Assembly: GCF_000423325.1 (NCBI RefSeq)
Contig: NZ_AUHT01000007.1
Coordinates: 113,253 to 177,252, forward strand
Source of the DNA: Lysobacter defluvii IMMIB APB-9 = DSM 18482
GTDB lineage: Bacteria > Pseudomonadota > Gammaproteobacteria > Xanthomonadales > Xanthomonadaceae
DNA length: 64,000 bases
Direction: 5' to 3'
The notes below the pieces were generated by a model. That model was given only the letters and a program-made list of their open reading frames with translations. It was not told where the DNA came from and did no database searches. Both the position numbers and the translations under genes were made by a program. Positions 28,540 through 37,360 of the stretch are shown piece after piece (positions within the stretch are counted from its first letter, which is position 1; every line of letters begins with the position of its first letter).

Positions 28540-29453
28540 GGGACCAGGCCCGGCCGGCCGTTGAGGTAGTCGGCGGCGGCGAGCGGACGGCCGCCATCGC
28601 GCTGCACCAGTTGCAGCCGCAACGCGCCCTCGCCGCAAGCGATGTCGATGCCGTCGCGGCCGGCCGCCAGCACCGTGCCGGGTCCGGCGGCGTGCTCCAC
28701 GTCCAGGGCCATGGCCTGGTGGATGCGCACGCGCTCTCCCGCCAGCGCGGCTTCCGCCACCGGCCAGGGGTTGAAGGCGCGCACGGTATTGGCCAGTTCG
28801 GCCGCCGGACGCGCCCAGTCCAGCCTTGCCTCGGCCTTGTCGAGCTTGTGGGCGTAGGTGACGCCTTCCGCTGGCTGCAGCCTCGGGACCGGGGCGATGC
28901 CGGCGCGCAACAGGCCGAGGCCGTCGGCCAGGACCCAGGCCCCCATCTCCGCCAGCCGGTCGTGCAGCTGCCCGCCGGTCTCGTCGGGCGCGATCGCGGT
29001 GCGCTGTTCGAGGAGCACCGGGCCGGTATCCAGGCCGCGCTCCATTTGCATCAGGCATACGCCCGTCTCGGCGTCACCGGCCTGGATCGCGCGCTGGATG
29101 GGCGCGGCGCCCCGCCAGCGCGGCAGCAGCGAGGCATGCACGTTCCAGCACCCCTCGGCCGGGATGTCGAGCACGGCCTGCGGCAGGATCAGTCCGTAGG
29201 CGACCACCACCATCAGGTCCGGCTGCAGCGCGCGGAGCGCCTCGACCGCACCGGGGTCGCGGAAACTGGCGGGCTGGCGGACCTCGATGCCCATTTCAGT
29301 GGCGGCCTGCTTCACCGGCGAGGCGACCAGGCCGCGCCCGCGGCCGGCCGGCCGGTCGGGCTGGGTGTAGACGGCCACCACCTCCGCGCGCGTGGCCGCG
29401 GCGCGGAGCGAGGGAACGGCGAATTCCGGGGTCCCGGCGAAGACGATCCTCAA
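28536..29453 (-). CDS. fmt: Methionyl-tRNA formyltransferase
   Basis: Protein of 305 residues that formylates Met-tRNA(fMet) using 10-formyltetrahydrofolate, in translation initiation. The start [16 protein letters not shown], the catalytic-site segment [20 protein letters not shown] (with the conserved Asn and His) and the downstream Asp in LDTGPVLL are diagnostic. A C-terminal beta-barrel tRNA-binding domain begins near 205. It sits nine bases after def and overlaps rsmB by four bases, forming the standard operon. Confidence 0.97.
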   Translation of the reverse strand: MRIVFAGTPEFAVPSLRAAATRAEVVAVYTQPDRPAGRGRGLVASPVKQAATEMGIEVRQPASFRDPGAVEALRALQPDLMVVVAYGLILPQAVLDIPAEGCWNVHASLLPRWRGAAPIQRAIQAGDAETGVCLMQMERGLDTGPVLLEQRTAIAPDETGGQLHDRLAEMGAWVLADGLGLLRAGIAPVPRLQPAEGVTYAHKLDKAEARLDWARPAAELANTVRAFNPWPVAEAALAGERVRIHQAMALDVEHAAGPGTVLAAGRDGIDIACGEGALRLQLVQRDGGRPLAAADYLNGRPGLVP

Positions 29454-29462
29454 GGGGATGCC

Positions 29463-29975
29463 TTACGCGGCCTTGCGGCGGGCCTTGGCCAGCTTCTTGC
29501 GCACCATCTCGCGCTTGAGCGGCGAGAGATAGTCGACGAACAGCTTGCCCAGCAGGTGGTCCATCTCGTGCTGGATGCAGACCGCCAGCAGGCCGTCGGC
29601 GTCCATCGTGAACGGCTGGCCGTCGCGGCCGACCGCGTTGACGGTAATGGTGTCGGAGCGGGTCACGTCGGCGAAGATGCCGGGCACCGACAGGCAGCCT
29701 TCCTGGCACACCTGCTCGCCGTCGCGCGCGGTGATCTCCGGATTGATGAACACCAGCGGCTGGTCGTGCTCCTCGGACACGTCGATCACCATGAAGCGCT
29801 GGTGGACATCCACCTGGCTCGCCGCCAGACCGATGCCCGGCGCGGCGTACATGGTCTCGAACATGTCGTCGAGGAGTTGCTGGAATTCCGGCGTGGAAAC
29901 CCGGGCGACGTCGACCGGCGCGGCGACGGTGCGCAGGCGCGGATCCGGGAACTCGAGGATGGGGAGCTGGGCCAT
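29463..29975 (-). CDS. def: Peptide deformylase
   Basis: Metalloenzyme of 170 residues removing the N-formyl group from nascent proteins. All three motifs are intact: GIGLAASQ at 47-54, EGCLSVP with metal ligand Cys94, and QHEMDHL with His137, Glu138 and His141. The Lys/Arg-rich C-terminal helix is typical and may bind the ribosome. First gene of def-fmt-rsmB, divergent from the LysM gene. A TAGAAT hexamer on the minus strand at 30023-30028 may be its -10 element; the -35 is unclear. Confidence 0.97.
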   Translation of the reverse strand: MAQLPILEFPDPRLRTVAAPVDVARVSTPEFQQLLDDMFETMYAAPGIGLAASQVDVHQRFMVIDVSEEHDQPLVFINPEITARDGEQVCQEGCLSVPGIFADVTRSDTITVNAVGRDGQPFTMDADGLLAVCIQHEMDHLLGKLFVDYLSPLKREMVRKKLAKARRKAA

Positions 29976-30049
29976 GATCGGGAAATGGGGGTGCCTGTCA
30001 CAGACACAAGCAATGGACGCCCATTCTAGCGCGGACCGGTGCTGAACGC

Positions 30050-30080
30050 TTGCAACGGCGCGTATTTTCTGGGCTATAGT
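30050..30080 (+). promoter_or_regulatory. Candidate sigma-70 promoter for the LysM gene
   Basis: TTGCAA at 30050-30055 and TATAGT at 30075-30080 with a 19-base spacer, about 60 bases before the LysM start codon. The spacer is longer than ideal. TTGCAA is self-complementary and also faces the divergent def gene. Confidence 0.45.
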
Positions 30081-30140
30081 GCCCTGCCCGTGTCGGTTTG
30101 TGACGCACGGGCGCACCTGAAGGGGAGCCAGGTACACGCC

Positions 30141-31295
30141 ATGCTGAAACCGATCCGCGCGGTCTTCGCCGCAGCGCTGTTGACCATTGCCACCTACGCC
30201 GTAGCCGACGGGCTGCGCGGGGACCATCCCGACACCTACGTGGTCCAGAAGGGCGACACGCTCTGGGACATCTCCGGGCGCTTCCTGGAGCGGCCGTGGC
30301 TGTGGCCGGAGATCTGGCAGGCCAATCCCCAGATCGCCAACCCGCACCTGATCTACCCCGGTGACGTGATCTCGCTGGCGTATCTGGACCGCGTCGCCGC
30401 ACGGGTCGCGCCGGGGCCGCGTACCGCGCAGCCGCTGACCGGCGTGCCGCTTGCGGAGATCGAACCATTCCTGAAGGACCTGCGCGTCGTCGACGCCTTC
30501 GAGCACCTCCCGCACGTGGTCGGGCTGGAGGAGAACCGCCTGCGCGGGGCCGAGGGCCAGGTCGCCTACGTCAAGGGCCTGCCGGACGCGCAGCCCGGCC
30601 AGCGTTACGCCGTGGTGCGCCCCACCCAGCGCTACACGCGCCTGGACCGCACCCAGTGCTGCGACATCTTCCACAGCGACGACCTGGACTTCCGCGGCAA
30701 GCGCCACCTCGACTTCGAGCAGATGTGGACCAACGCCGTGGTCCCGGACCATGGCCACGAGCTGCTGGGCTACGAGCTGATGCGCCAGGACACGGGCACC
30801 ATCAGCCGCGGCGAGGTCGGCGGCATCGAGGCGTCCACCCTCCTGCTCGACGGCAGCGGCCGAGAGGTCCGCGTTGGCGACCGCTTGATCCCGATCGAGG
30901 CGCAGCCGTACGACCTGCAGTTCTTCCCGCATCCGCCGGCGCAACAGCTCGAGTACGGGCGTGCGCGCGTGCTGGCGGTGGCGGACATGCTGCGTACCGG
31001 TGGTCCGCGTGACGTGGTCGCGCTGTCGGTCGGCTCGCGCGACGGCGTCGACAACGGCACCGTGTTCTCCAGCTGGCGGGTAGGCGACTCGGTCCCCGAC
31101 CGCGTGACCCACGGCGGCTGGGAACGCAGCGAGGACATGTACGCGCGCAGCAGTGAGGTCCGCCTTCCCGACGAGTATGCCGCGCACCTGATGGTGTTCC
31201 GCACCTTCGAGAACGTCAGCTACGCCATGGTCATGCAGGGCGTGCGCCCGGTGCAGGTGGGTCAGGAGCTCAAGCACCCCGACGCGCCGTACTGA
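30141..31295 (+). CDS. LysM peptidoglycan-binding domain protein
   Basis: Secreted protein of 384 residues: signal peptide (ATYAVADG), one LysM domain at about 32-79 ([16 protein letters not shown] to [11 protein letters not shown]), then a 300-residue region of unknown fold that is conserved in this position next to def in many gammaproteobacteria (YgaU/CsgG-unrelated family). The [12 protein letters not shown] variant, with its tryptophans, is typical of this subfamily. It likely attaches to periplasmic peptidoglycan. AGGGGAG lies about 14 bases before the ATG. A strong hairpin follows, separating it from dprA. Confidence 0.87.
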   Translation: MLKPIRAVFAAALLTIATYAVADGLRGDHPDTYVVQKGDTLWDISGRFLERPWLWPEIWQANPQIANPHLIYPGDVISLAYLDRVAARVAPGPRTAQPLTGVPLAEIEPFLKDLRVVDAFEHLPHVVGLEENRLRGAEGQVAYVKGLPDAQPGQRYAVVRPTQRYTRLDRTQCCDIFHSDDLDFRGKRHLDFEQMWTNAVVPDHGHELLGYELMRQDTGTISRGEVGGIEASTLLLDGSGREVRVGDRLIPIEAQPYDLQFFPHPPAQQLEYGRARVLAVADMLRTGGPRDVVALSVGSRDGVDNGTVFSSWRVGDSVPDRVTHGGWERSEDMYARSSEVRLPDEYAAHLMVFRTFENVSYAMVMQGVRPVQVGQELKHPDAPY

Positions 31296-31327
31296 CCCTG
31301 CGCGGCGGGCTTTTCCGACGTTCCAGC

Positions 31328-31353
31328 ACAACGGCGCCCCAGGGCGCCGTTGT
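31328..31353 (+). terminator. Strong hairpin after the LysM gene
   Basis: Perfect 12-base arms ACAACGGCGCCC and GGGCGCCGTTGT around a two-base loop, 33 bases past the stop. The downstream U content (TTGTCGT) is modest, so termination may be partial. Confidence 0.6.
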
Positions 31354-31377
31354 CGTATCCGGCGCACGCTGGCGGGC

Positions 31378-32505
31378 ATGGAGCGCAATGACGACATCGA
31401 GGCCCTGTTGCGGCTGGCCGCGTGCCCCGGCAGCCAGGGAGCACGCCGGCTGCTCGAGCAGGCCACGCCGGCCGAGGCGCTGGCGGCGGGCCCCGCCCTG
31501 TGGAGTGCCTGCGGGCTGACGCCGCTGCAGTCGGCCCGGCTGCAGCGCCCCGACGGGGCAATGCTCGACCGGGCCCGCGCGTGGCTGGAGGTACCCGGCC
31601 GGCACCTGCTCGGCTGGCACGACCCGGACTATCCGCCGCTGCTGCGGCGCGGCGGCAACCCGCCGGCGGCGCTCTTCCTGGACGGGGACCCGGCACTGCT
31701 GTGGCGCCCCGGCGTGGCAGTGGTCGGCAGCCGCTCGCCCAGCCCGGTGGGGGTGGAGACCGCAAGGGAGCTCGGCTCCGCACTGGCGCGCGCCGGCCTG
31801 GTAGTGGCCAGCGGAATGGCGGCAGGCATCGACGCCGCCGCCCACGAGGCGGCACTCGACGCCCGCGGCGGGACCCTCGCGGTACTGGGCACGGGCCCCG
31901 ACGTGCCCTATCCGCGCCGCAACGCCGCCCTGCACCGCCGGCTGTGCGCCACCGGACTGGTGGCCAGCGAGCTCCCGCCCGGGACCGGACCGCGCAGCAG
32001 CCAGTTCCCCAGCCGCAACCGCATCCTCGCCGCGCTGTCGGTCGGTACCGTCGTGGTGGAGGCGGCCCGGCGCTCGGGGGCGCTGATCACGGCCCGCCTG
32101 GCCGGCGAGTACGGGCGCGAGGTGATGGCCTTCCCCGGCTCCATCCGCAACCCGGTCGCGCGCGGCTGCCACCGCTTGATCCGGGACGGCGCGGCACTGG
32201 TCGAGGACCCCGCCGAGGTGCTGGAGCTGGTCGCACCGGTGGTTTCGCGGCTGGCCGGGGACTTGCGCGGCCGGATCGCCGCCCCCATCCAGGGCGTCCC
32301 GACGGGGCCGCCGCGGGCCGTGATCGACCCGGCGGCCGCCCCTCCGGATCCGGTGTGGCGTGCGCTGGCGCACGACCCGGGCAGCCTGGATGAACTGGCC
32401 GTGCGCAGCGGATTGACCGTCGCGGAGGTGTCGTCCATGCTGCTTTCGCTGGAACTGGAAGGACGCGTGGCGGCCCGGCACGGCCGCTGGTACCGCACCG
32501 GTTGA
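31378..32505 (+). CDS. dprA: DNA-processing protein DprA
   Basis: Loads RecA on incoming single-stranded DNA in natural transformation. The 375-residue protein has an N-terminal SAM-like part, a Rossmann-like core (about 85-295) and a C-terminal winged helix ([19 protein letters not shown]). Core motifs: [30 protein letters not shown], the [16 protein letters not shown] segment, and [12 protein letters not shown]. Gene order LysM-dprA-smg-topA is the common one. The ATG at 31378 follows the LysM terminator by 24 bases; the start codon could be slightly different, but the N-terminus is standard. Confidence 0.95.
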   Translation: MERNDDIEALLRLAACPGSQGARRLLEQATPAEALAAGPALWSACGLTPLQSARLQRPDGAMLDRARAWLEVPGRHLLGWHDPDYPPLLRRGGNPPAALFLDGDPALLWRPGVAVVGSRSPSPVGVETARELGSALARAGLVVASGMAAGIDAAAHEAALDARGGTLAVLGTGPDVPYPRRNAALHRRLCATGLVASELPPGTGPRSSQFPSRNRILAALSVGTVVVEAARRSGALITARLAGEYGREVMAFPGSIRNPVARGCHRLIRDGAALVEDPAEVLELVAPVVSRLAGDLRGRIAAPIQGVPTGPPRAVIDPAAAPPDPVWRALAHDPGSLDELAVRSGLTVAEVSSMLLSLELEGRVAARHGRWYRTG

Positions 32506-32563
32506 GCACCACCCGCCCGTGCGCATCCCGTCGACCACCGCGCCCACGGCGCAGGCCGAGGAA

Positions 32564-33052
32564 ATGAAAGAAAGCATCCTGGACGTCCTGCTGTACCTGT
32601 TCGAGCACTACTTCGCCGAGGACGCCGACCTCGTCCGCGACCACGAGAACCTCCACGGCGCCGCCCTCATCGCCGAGCTCGGCCAGGCCGGTTTCAGCCC
32701 GGTGGAGATCAACAAGGCGTTCGAGTGGCTGGACGCGCTGGCGCGACAGAGGCCGGTGCCGCAGCCGCTGCGCGCCGACGCCCCGGTGCGGGTCTACGCC
32801 GGCCCCGAGCTGGACCGGCTGGACATCGAGGCGCGCGGCTTCCTGCAGTTCCTGGAGCTGCACAAGGTCCTGGACGCCGGCCAGCGCGAGCTGGTGGTCG
32901 ACCGCGCCATGGCCCTCGACCAGGACGTCCTGGACCTGGACGACCTGAAGTGGGTCGTGCTGATGGTCCTGTTCAACCAGCCCGGCAGCGAGGCCGCGTA
33001 CGCCTGGATGGAGACCCAGATGTACGCCGACGACCCGGAACCCGTGCATTGA
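32564..33052 (+). CDS. smg: Smg family protein (DUF494)
   Basis: Protein of 162 residues, close to E. coli Smg (157). It begins with [17 protein letters not shown] and contains the family segments [10 protein letters not shown] and a conserved acidic C-terminal half ([19 protein letters not shown]). Function is unknown although the gene is very conserved between dprA and topA. I chose the ATG at 32564 because it matches the family N-terminus; a GTG 45 bases upstream is also in frame. The ribosome site before the ATG is weak. Confidence 0.92.
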   Translation: MKESILDVLLYLFEHYFAEDADLVRDHENLHGAALIAELGQAGFSPVEINKAFEWLDALARQRPVPQPLRADAPVRVYAGPELDRLDIEARGFLQFLELHKVLDAGQRELVVDRAMALDQDVLDLDDLKWVVLMVLFNQPGSEAAYAWMETQMYADDPEPVH

Positions 33053-33105
33053 CCGCTCCGCGGCAGCGTCGTGGCTTGACAGCCCCGCGGCCGCGTGATT
33101 CCTCT

Positions 33106-33114
33106 TGATATAGT
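33106..33114 (+). promoter_or_regulatory. Possible extended -10 promoter for topA
   Basis: TGATATAGT matches an extended -10 (TGnTATAnT) about 95 bases before the topA ATG. The TTGACA at 33076-33081 is too far away (27 bases) to be its -35. This is inference only. Confidence 0.35.
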
Positions 33115-33208
33115 GCGCGCCCCGACGGGGACGGCCGCCGCACGCGCGGCCCGGCGCCCTGCGCCTTCACGCCCCGCCCCGTCCCCCAACCACAGGCTCT
33201 TTCCCCCG

Positions 33209-35698
33209 ATGGCCCGCAACCTCCTCATCGTCGAGTCGCCTGCCAAGGCACGCACGATCAACAAGTACCTTGGCAAGGACTTCACCGTGCTGGCCTCCTA
33301 CGGCCACGTGCGCGACCTGGTGCCGAAGGAGGGCGCGGTGGACCCGGACGACGGGTTCGCCATGCGCTACGACGTCATCGAGAAGAACCAGAAGCACGTC
33401 GACGCGATCGCCAAGGCCGCCAAGGCCGCCGAGAACCTCTACCTCGCGACCGACCCGGACCGCGAGGGCGAGGCGATCAGCTGGCACATTGCCGAGATCC
33501 TGCGCGAGCGCGGCCTGCTGAAGGACAAGCCGCTGCAGCGGGTGGTGTTCACCGAGATCACCCCGCGCGCGATCAAGGAGGCGATCGCGAACCCGCGCGG
33601 CATCGCCGAGCCGCTGGTCGATGCCCAGCAGGCACGGCGCGCACTCGACTACCTGGTCGGCTTCAACCTTTCGCCGGTGCTGTGGCGCAAGGTCCAGCGC
33701 GGCCTGTCGGCCGGGCGCGTGCAGAGCCCGGCGCTGCGGATGATCGTCGAGCGCGAGGAGGAGATCGAGGCCTTCCAGGCACGCGAGTACTGGACCGTGC
33801 AGGCCGAGTGCCGCCACCCCTCGCAACCCTTCAACGCGCGCCTGGTGAAGCTGGACGGCGAGAAGTTCGAGCAGTTCACCATCACCGACGGCGAGACCGC
33901 CGAGGACGCGCGCACCCGCATCACCCGCGACGCCGGCGGCGTGCTCCAGGTCACGGACGTCACCCGCAAGGAGCGCAAGCGCCGGCCGGCGCCGCCGTTC
34001 ACCACCTCGACCCTGCAGCAGGAGGCCGCGCGCAAGCTGGGCTTCACCACCAAGCGCACCATGCAGGTGGCGCAGAAGCTGTACGAGGGCGTGTCGCTGG
34101 GCGAGGAGGGCACCGTCGGCCTGATCTCCTACATGCGTACCGACTCGGTGCACCTGTCGGGCGAGGCGCTGGGCGAGCTCCGCGACGTGATCGCGCGCGA
34201 CTTCGGGACCGACTCGGTCCCCGACAAGCCCAACTTCTACAAGTCCAAGTCCAAGAACGCCCAGGAGGCCCACGAGGCGATCCGCCCGACCTCCGCGCTG
34301 CGCACGCCCTCGCAGGTCGCGCGCTACCTGGACGACGACGGCCGCCGCCTCTACGAGCTGGTCTGGAAGCGCGCGGTCGCCAGCCAGATGGTCCCCGCCA
34401 CCCTCAACACCGTCTCGGTCGAACTCGCCGCCGGCAGCGACCATGCCTTCCGCGTGTCGGGCACCACGGTGGTGTTCCCGGGCTTCCTCGCCGTGTACGA
34501 GGAGGGCAAGGACCAGCGCGCGGCCGACGCCGACGACGAGGGCCGCAAGCTGCCGCCGATGCAGCCCGGCGACCGGATCCCGCTGGACGCGGTCACCACC
34601 GCCCAGCACTTCACCGAGCCGCCGCCCCGCTACTCCGAGGCCAGCCTGGTCAAGGCGCTGGAGGAGTACGGCATCGGTCGCCCGTCCACCTACGCCTCGA
34701 TCATCGCCACCCTGCTGTTCCGCAAGTACGTGGAACTGGACAGCCGCCGCTTCCGGCCGACCGACGTCGGCCGCGCGGTGAGCAAGTTCCTGGCCGGCCA
34801 CTTCACCCAGTACGTGGACTACGACTTCACCGCGCGGATGGAGGACGAGCTGGACGCCGTCAGCCGCGGCGAGGAGGAGTGGGTACCGCTGATGGAGCGG
34901 TTCTGGACCCCCTTCAAGCAGCTGGTCGAGGACAAGAAGGAGTCGCTCGACAAGGTCGACGCCGGCAGCGTGCGGATCCTGGGCGACGACCCCGCCAGCG
35001 GCCGACCGGTCAGCGCGCGCATCGGCAAGTACGGCCCGCTGGTCCAGATGGGCACGGTGGAGGACGAGGAGAAGCCGAAGTTCGCCTCGCTGCAGCCCGG
35101 CCAGAGCATCTACTCGATCACGCTCGAGCAGGCGCTGGAGCTGTTCAAGATGCCGCGCACGCTCGGCGAGCACGATGGTGAACCGGTCACGGTCGGCATC
35201 GGCCGCTTCGGCCCCTTCGCCAAGCGTGGCAGCACCTACGCCTCCCTCACCAAGGAAGATGATCCCTACACCATCGGTCTCGACCGGGCGGTGCAGCTGA
35301 TCGAGGAGAAGGAGGAAATCGCCCGCAACCGCATCATCCGCGAGTGGGACGGCAGCGACGTCCAGGTGCTCAATGGCCGCTATGGCCCGTACATCAGCAA
35401 CGGCCAGCTTAACGCCAAGATCCCCAAGGACGTCGAGCCGTCCTCGCTGACGCTTGAGGAAGCCACCCGGCTGATCGAGGAAACCGGCAAGCCGGCGCGC
35501 GGGCGGTTCGGCAAGAAGGCCGCCAAGAAGGTGGTGGCCAAGAAGGCGGCGAAGAAGGTCGCCAAGAAGGCCGCGAAAAAGGCCACGGCGAAGAAGGCCA
35601 CGGCGAAGAAGGCCACGGCGAAGAAGGCCACGGCGAAGAAAGCCGCAAAGAAGGCGGTGAAGAAGGCCGCGAAGAAGGTGGCGAAGAAGGCAGGCTGA
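33209..35698 (+). CDS. topA: DNA topoisomerase I
   Basis: Type IA topoisomerase of 829 residues relaxing negative supercoils. The Toprim domain spans about residues 3-130, with Glu9 in IVESPAKA and the acidic triad Asp82, Asp84 and Glu86 in TDPDREGEAISWH. The nucleophile is Tyr308 in SYMRTDS. Toprim-associated C-terminal repeats (around 590-760; repeated GRFGPF/GRYGPY motifs) are present. No Cys-rich zinc ribbons appear; instead the last 60 residues are almost pure Lys and Ala (KKATAKKATAKK), built by a 15-bp tandem repeat. Xanthomonad TopAs commonly end this way. The ATG at 33209 begins the conserved N-terminus. The stop overlaps tsaC (TGATG). Confidence 0.97.
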   Translation: MARNLLIVESPAKARTINKYLGKDFTVLASYGHVRDLVPKEGAVDPDDGFAMRYDVIEKNQKHVDAIAKAAKAAENLYLATDPDREGEAISWHIAEILRERGLLKDKPLQRVVFTEITPRAIKEAIANPRGIAEPLVDAQQARRALDYLVGFNLSPVLWRKVQRGLSAGRVQSPALRMIVEREEEIEAFQAREYWTVQAECRHPSQPFNARLVKLDGEKFEQFTITDGETAEDARTRITRDAGGVLQVTDVTRKERKRRPAPPFTTSTLQQEAARKLGFTTKRTMQVAQKLYEGVSLGEEGTVGLISYMRTDSVHLSGEALGELRDVIARDFGTDSVPDKPNFYKSKSKNAQEAHEAIRPTSALRTPSQVARYLDDDGRRLYELVWKRAVASQMVPATLNTVSVELAAGSDHAFRVSGTTVVFPGFLAVYEEGKDQRAADADDEGRKLPPMQPGDRIPLDAVTTAQHFTEPPPRYSEASLVKALEEYGIGRPSTYASIIATLLFRKYVELDSRRFRPTDVGRAVSKFLAGHFTQYVDYDFTARMEDELDAVSRGEEEWVPLMERFWTPFKQLVEDKKESLDKVDAGSVRILGDDPASGRPVSARIGKYGPLVQMGTVEDEEKPKFASLQPGQSIYSITLEQALELFKMPRTLGEHDGEPVTVGIGRFGPFAKRGSTYASLTKEDDPYTIGLDRAVQLIEEKEEIARNRIIREWDGSDVQVLNGRYGPYISNGQLNAKIPKDVEPSSLTLEEATRLIEETGKPARGRFGKKAAKKVVAKKAAKKVAKKAAKKATAKKATAKKATAKKATAKKAAKKAVKKAAKKVAKKAG
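35581..35640 (+). repeat. 15-bp tandem repeat in the topA tail
   Basis: Four perfect copies of GGCCACGGCGAAGAA encoding Lys-Ala-Thr-Ala-Lys units of the TopA basic tail. The unit length is a multiple of three, so copy-number change would keep the frame. Confidence 0.9.
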
Positions 35699-36258
35699 TG
35701 GCCGCCACGCCGGACATCGCCGGCACCGTCGCCGCGCTGCGCGCCGGCGGCGTGGTCGCCTACCCGACCGAGGCGGTGTGGGGCCTGGGCTGTGATCCGT
35801 TCGACCGGGCCGCGGTCGAGCGCCTGCTCGCGATCAAGCAGCGGCCGGTGGACAAGGGGCTGATCCTGGCCGCCGCCACGCCGGCCCAGCTGGTCGGCCT
35901 GGCCGACTGGGACGCGCTGCCACCGGGGCGACGCGACGCGGTCCTGGCCAGCTGGCCCGGCCCGAACACCTGGATCGTCCCGGCCACGGCCCGGGTGCCG
36001 CGCTGGATCACCGGCGGGCACGAGGGCGTCGCCCTGCGCGTGAGCGCCCATCCCGTGGTCGCGGCACTGTGCGACGCATTCGGCCCCGTCACCTCCACCA
36101 GCGCCAACCTGGCCGGTGAGCCGCCGGCACGCAGCCGTGCGGAGCTGGATCCGCGCCTCGTCGAACTGCTCGATGCGGTCTGCGGCGGCGAAACCGGTGC
36201 CCTCGCCTCGCCAACGCGGATCCGCGATGCGCGCGACGGGAGCGTGCTGCGCCCCTAG
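35698..36258 (+). CDS. tsaC: Threonylcarbamoyl-AMP synthase TsaC
   Basis: YrdC/Sua5-family protein of 186 residues. It makes L-threonylcarbamoyladenylate from Thr, bicarbonate and ATP, the first step to t6A at position 37 of ANN-decoding tRNAs. Family marks: VAYPTEAVWGLGCDP, KQRPVDKGLIL, and the late segment VTSTSANLAGEPP. It is the short TsaC form without the Sua5 C-terminal domain. The ATG overlaps the topA stop (TGATG), so the two are coupled. No clear terminator was seen after it. Confidence 0.95.
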   Translation: MAATPDIAGTVAALRAGGVVAYPTEAVWGLGCDPFDRAAVERLLAIKQRPVDKGLILAAATPAQLVGLADWDALPPGRRDAVLASWPGPNTWIVPATARVPRWITGGHEGVALRVSAHPVVAALCDAFGPVTSTSANLAGEPPARSRAELDPRLVELLDAVCGGETGALASPTRIRDARDGSVLRP

Positions 36259-36344
36259 CCCGGCTGGGCAGCACCGCGGCGGACCGGGCCAGCCTCGGGC
36301 TGCCCCCGATGCCACCGGAGCGCGCCTGGTGCAAGATGTCCGGC

Positions 36345-37175
36345 ATGCACCCGCTGCGCGCCCGCCTGCCGCCGCTCCTCGCCCTCGCCGCGGGGCTGGT
36401 CCTGGCAATCCCGCCGGCGGCTTCGCAGGAGGACGGCACGGTGACCATCTACCACTGCGCCGACGAAGACGGCCGGCCGGTGGTACGCGACAGTCCCTGC
36501 GCCCCGGGACAGGCCCAGCGTCGCGTGTCGACGATGCAGCGCCCGGTGGATCCGCCACCCCGCCCGGACCTGCCGCAGGAGCCCGCGGCACCGGCCGGCC
36601 CGCCACCGGCGGAAGCGCCGCAGCCGGCCCGCACCCTCGTGGTCCGCACGCCCACCCCGATGTACGAGTGCACCACGCCCGACGGCGCCACCTACACCAG
36701 TGACGACGGCAGCGGGAACCCGCGCTGGGTGCCGCTGTGGACGCTGGGATACGGGTACGGGCGCGGGCGCGGGTACGACGCACCGCACCGGCACCTGCCG
36801 CCGCCGCGGCAGCGCCCCCCCATCGGGGCCCCGGTGCGCCCGGCGGCCGCCGGGTCGACGGCGGGGTCGGCCGTCGGCAGCGGGTTCCGCTTCGATGGCG
36901 TCGGCCGGCCTTCGCCCCGGCTGCCGGCCGACCAGCCACGCGACCCGCCACGCACCGGCCCCGGGGGCCACGGCCGCGGGCACGTGCCCTATGCCGCGGG
37001 TGGGACCTGGGTCCAGGACGACTGCCGCGCGCTGCCCCAGGCCGAGGTCTGCCAGGTGCTGCGCGACCGCAGCTGGACCCTGCGGCAGCGCTTCAACCAC
37101 GCCTTGCAGGGCGAGCAGCGCGAGATCACCGCCGAGCGCAGGCGCATCGCCCAGCGGCTGGCCAGCGACTGCTGA
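36345..37175 (+). CDS. Secreted DUF4124 domain protein
   Basis: Protein of about 276 residues: signal peptide (LALAAGLVLAIPPAASQ), then a DUF4124-like domain (TIYHCADEDGRPVVRDSPC) followed by a long Pro-rich linker. A second Cys-containing segment (YECTTPDGATYTSDDG), a Gly/Arg/His-rich stretch, and a C-terminal domain with DDCRALPQAEVC and a basic helix complete it. DUF4124 proteins are periplasmic or envelope proteins of unknown role, often paired with cysteines for disulfides. ATGs at 36309, 36336 and 36345 are in frame; the last gives the cleanest signal peptide. Coding bias is good throughout. Confidence 0.75.
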   Translation: MHPLRARLPPLLALAAGLVLAIPPAASQEDGTVTIYHCADEDGRPVVRDSPCAPGQAQRRVSTMQRPVDPPPRPDLPQEPAAPAGPPPAEAPQPARTLVVRTPTPMYECTTPDGATYTSDDGSGNPRWVPLWTLGYGYGRGRGYDAPHRHLPPPRQRPPIGAPVRPAAAGSTAGSAVGSGFRFDGVGRPSPRLPADQPRDPPRTGPGGHGRGHVPYAAGGTWVQDDCRALPQAEVCQVLRDRSWTLRQRFNHALQGEQREITAERRRIAQRLASDC

Positions 37176-37189
37176 TCACGGCGGCCCGG

Positions 37190-37324
37190 TCAGCTCTCGA
37201 CCGGGTAGACCGCGCTGATCGGGCACCCAAGCTTTGCGCCCAGGCCCTGGGCCTCGCCCATGCCCCCCAACAACAGGGCGGCGACCGCCGCCGGCACTGC
37301 CCACAATCGTCCGATCCGTGCCAT
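37190..37324 (-). CDS. Small secreted protein, 44 residues
   Basis: Short reading frame between the DUF4124 gene and alr: a basic start (MARIGRL), a hydrophobic stretch (WAVPAAVAALLLGGM) and a likely cleavage after GEAQ. That would leave about 19 mature residues (GLGAKLGCPISAVYPVES) with one Cys. GGAGAGGGG lies about five bases before the ATG, a good ribosome site. It ends 15 bases from the convergent DUF4124 stop. I recognise no family. The signal-peptide architecture plus ribosome site are the evidence; conservation is untested. Confidence 0.5.
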   Translation of the reverse strand: MARIGRLWAVPAAVAALLLGGMGEAQGLGAKLGCPISAVYPVES

Positions 37325-37360
37325 GCCCGCCCCTCTCCCTGTCGCAGGCAGGAAGCGTAG

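Noticed and set aside
33076-33114. TTGACA as -35 of a standard topA promoter
   Set aside because: The gap to TATAGT is 27 bases, too long for sigma-70; only the extended -10 was kept, with low confidence.
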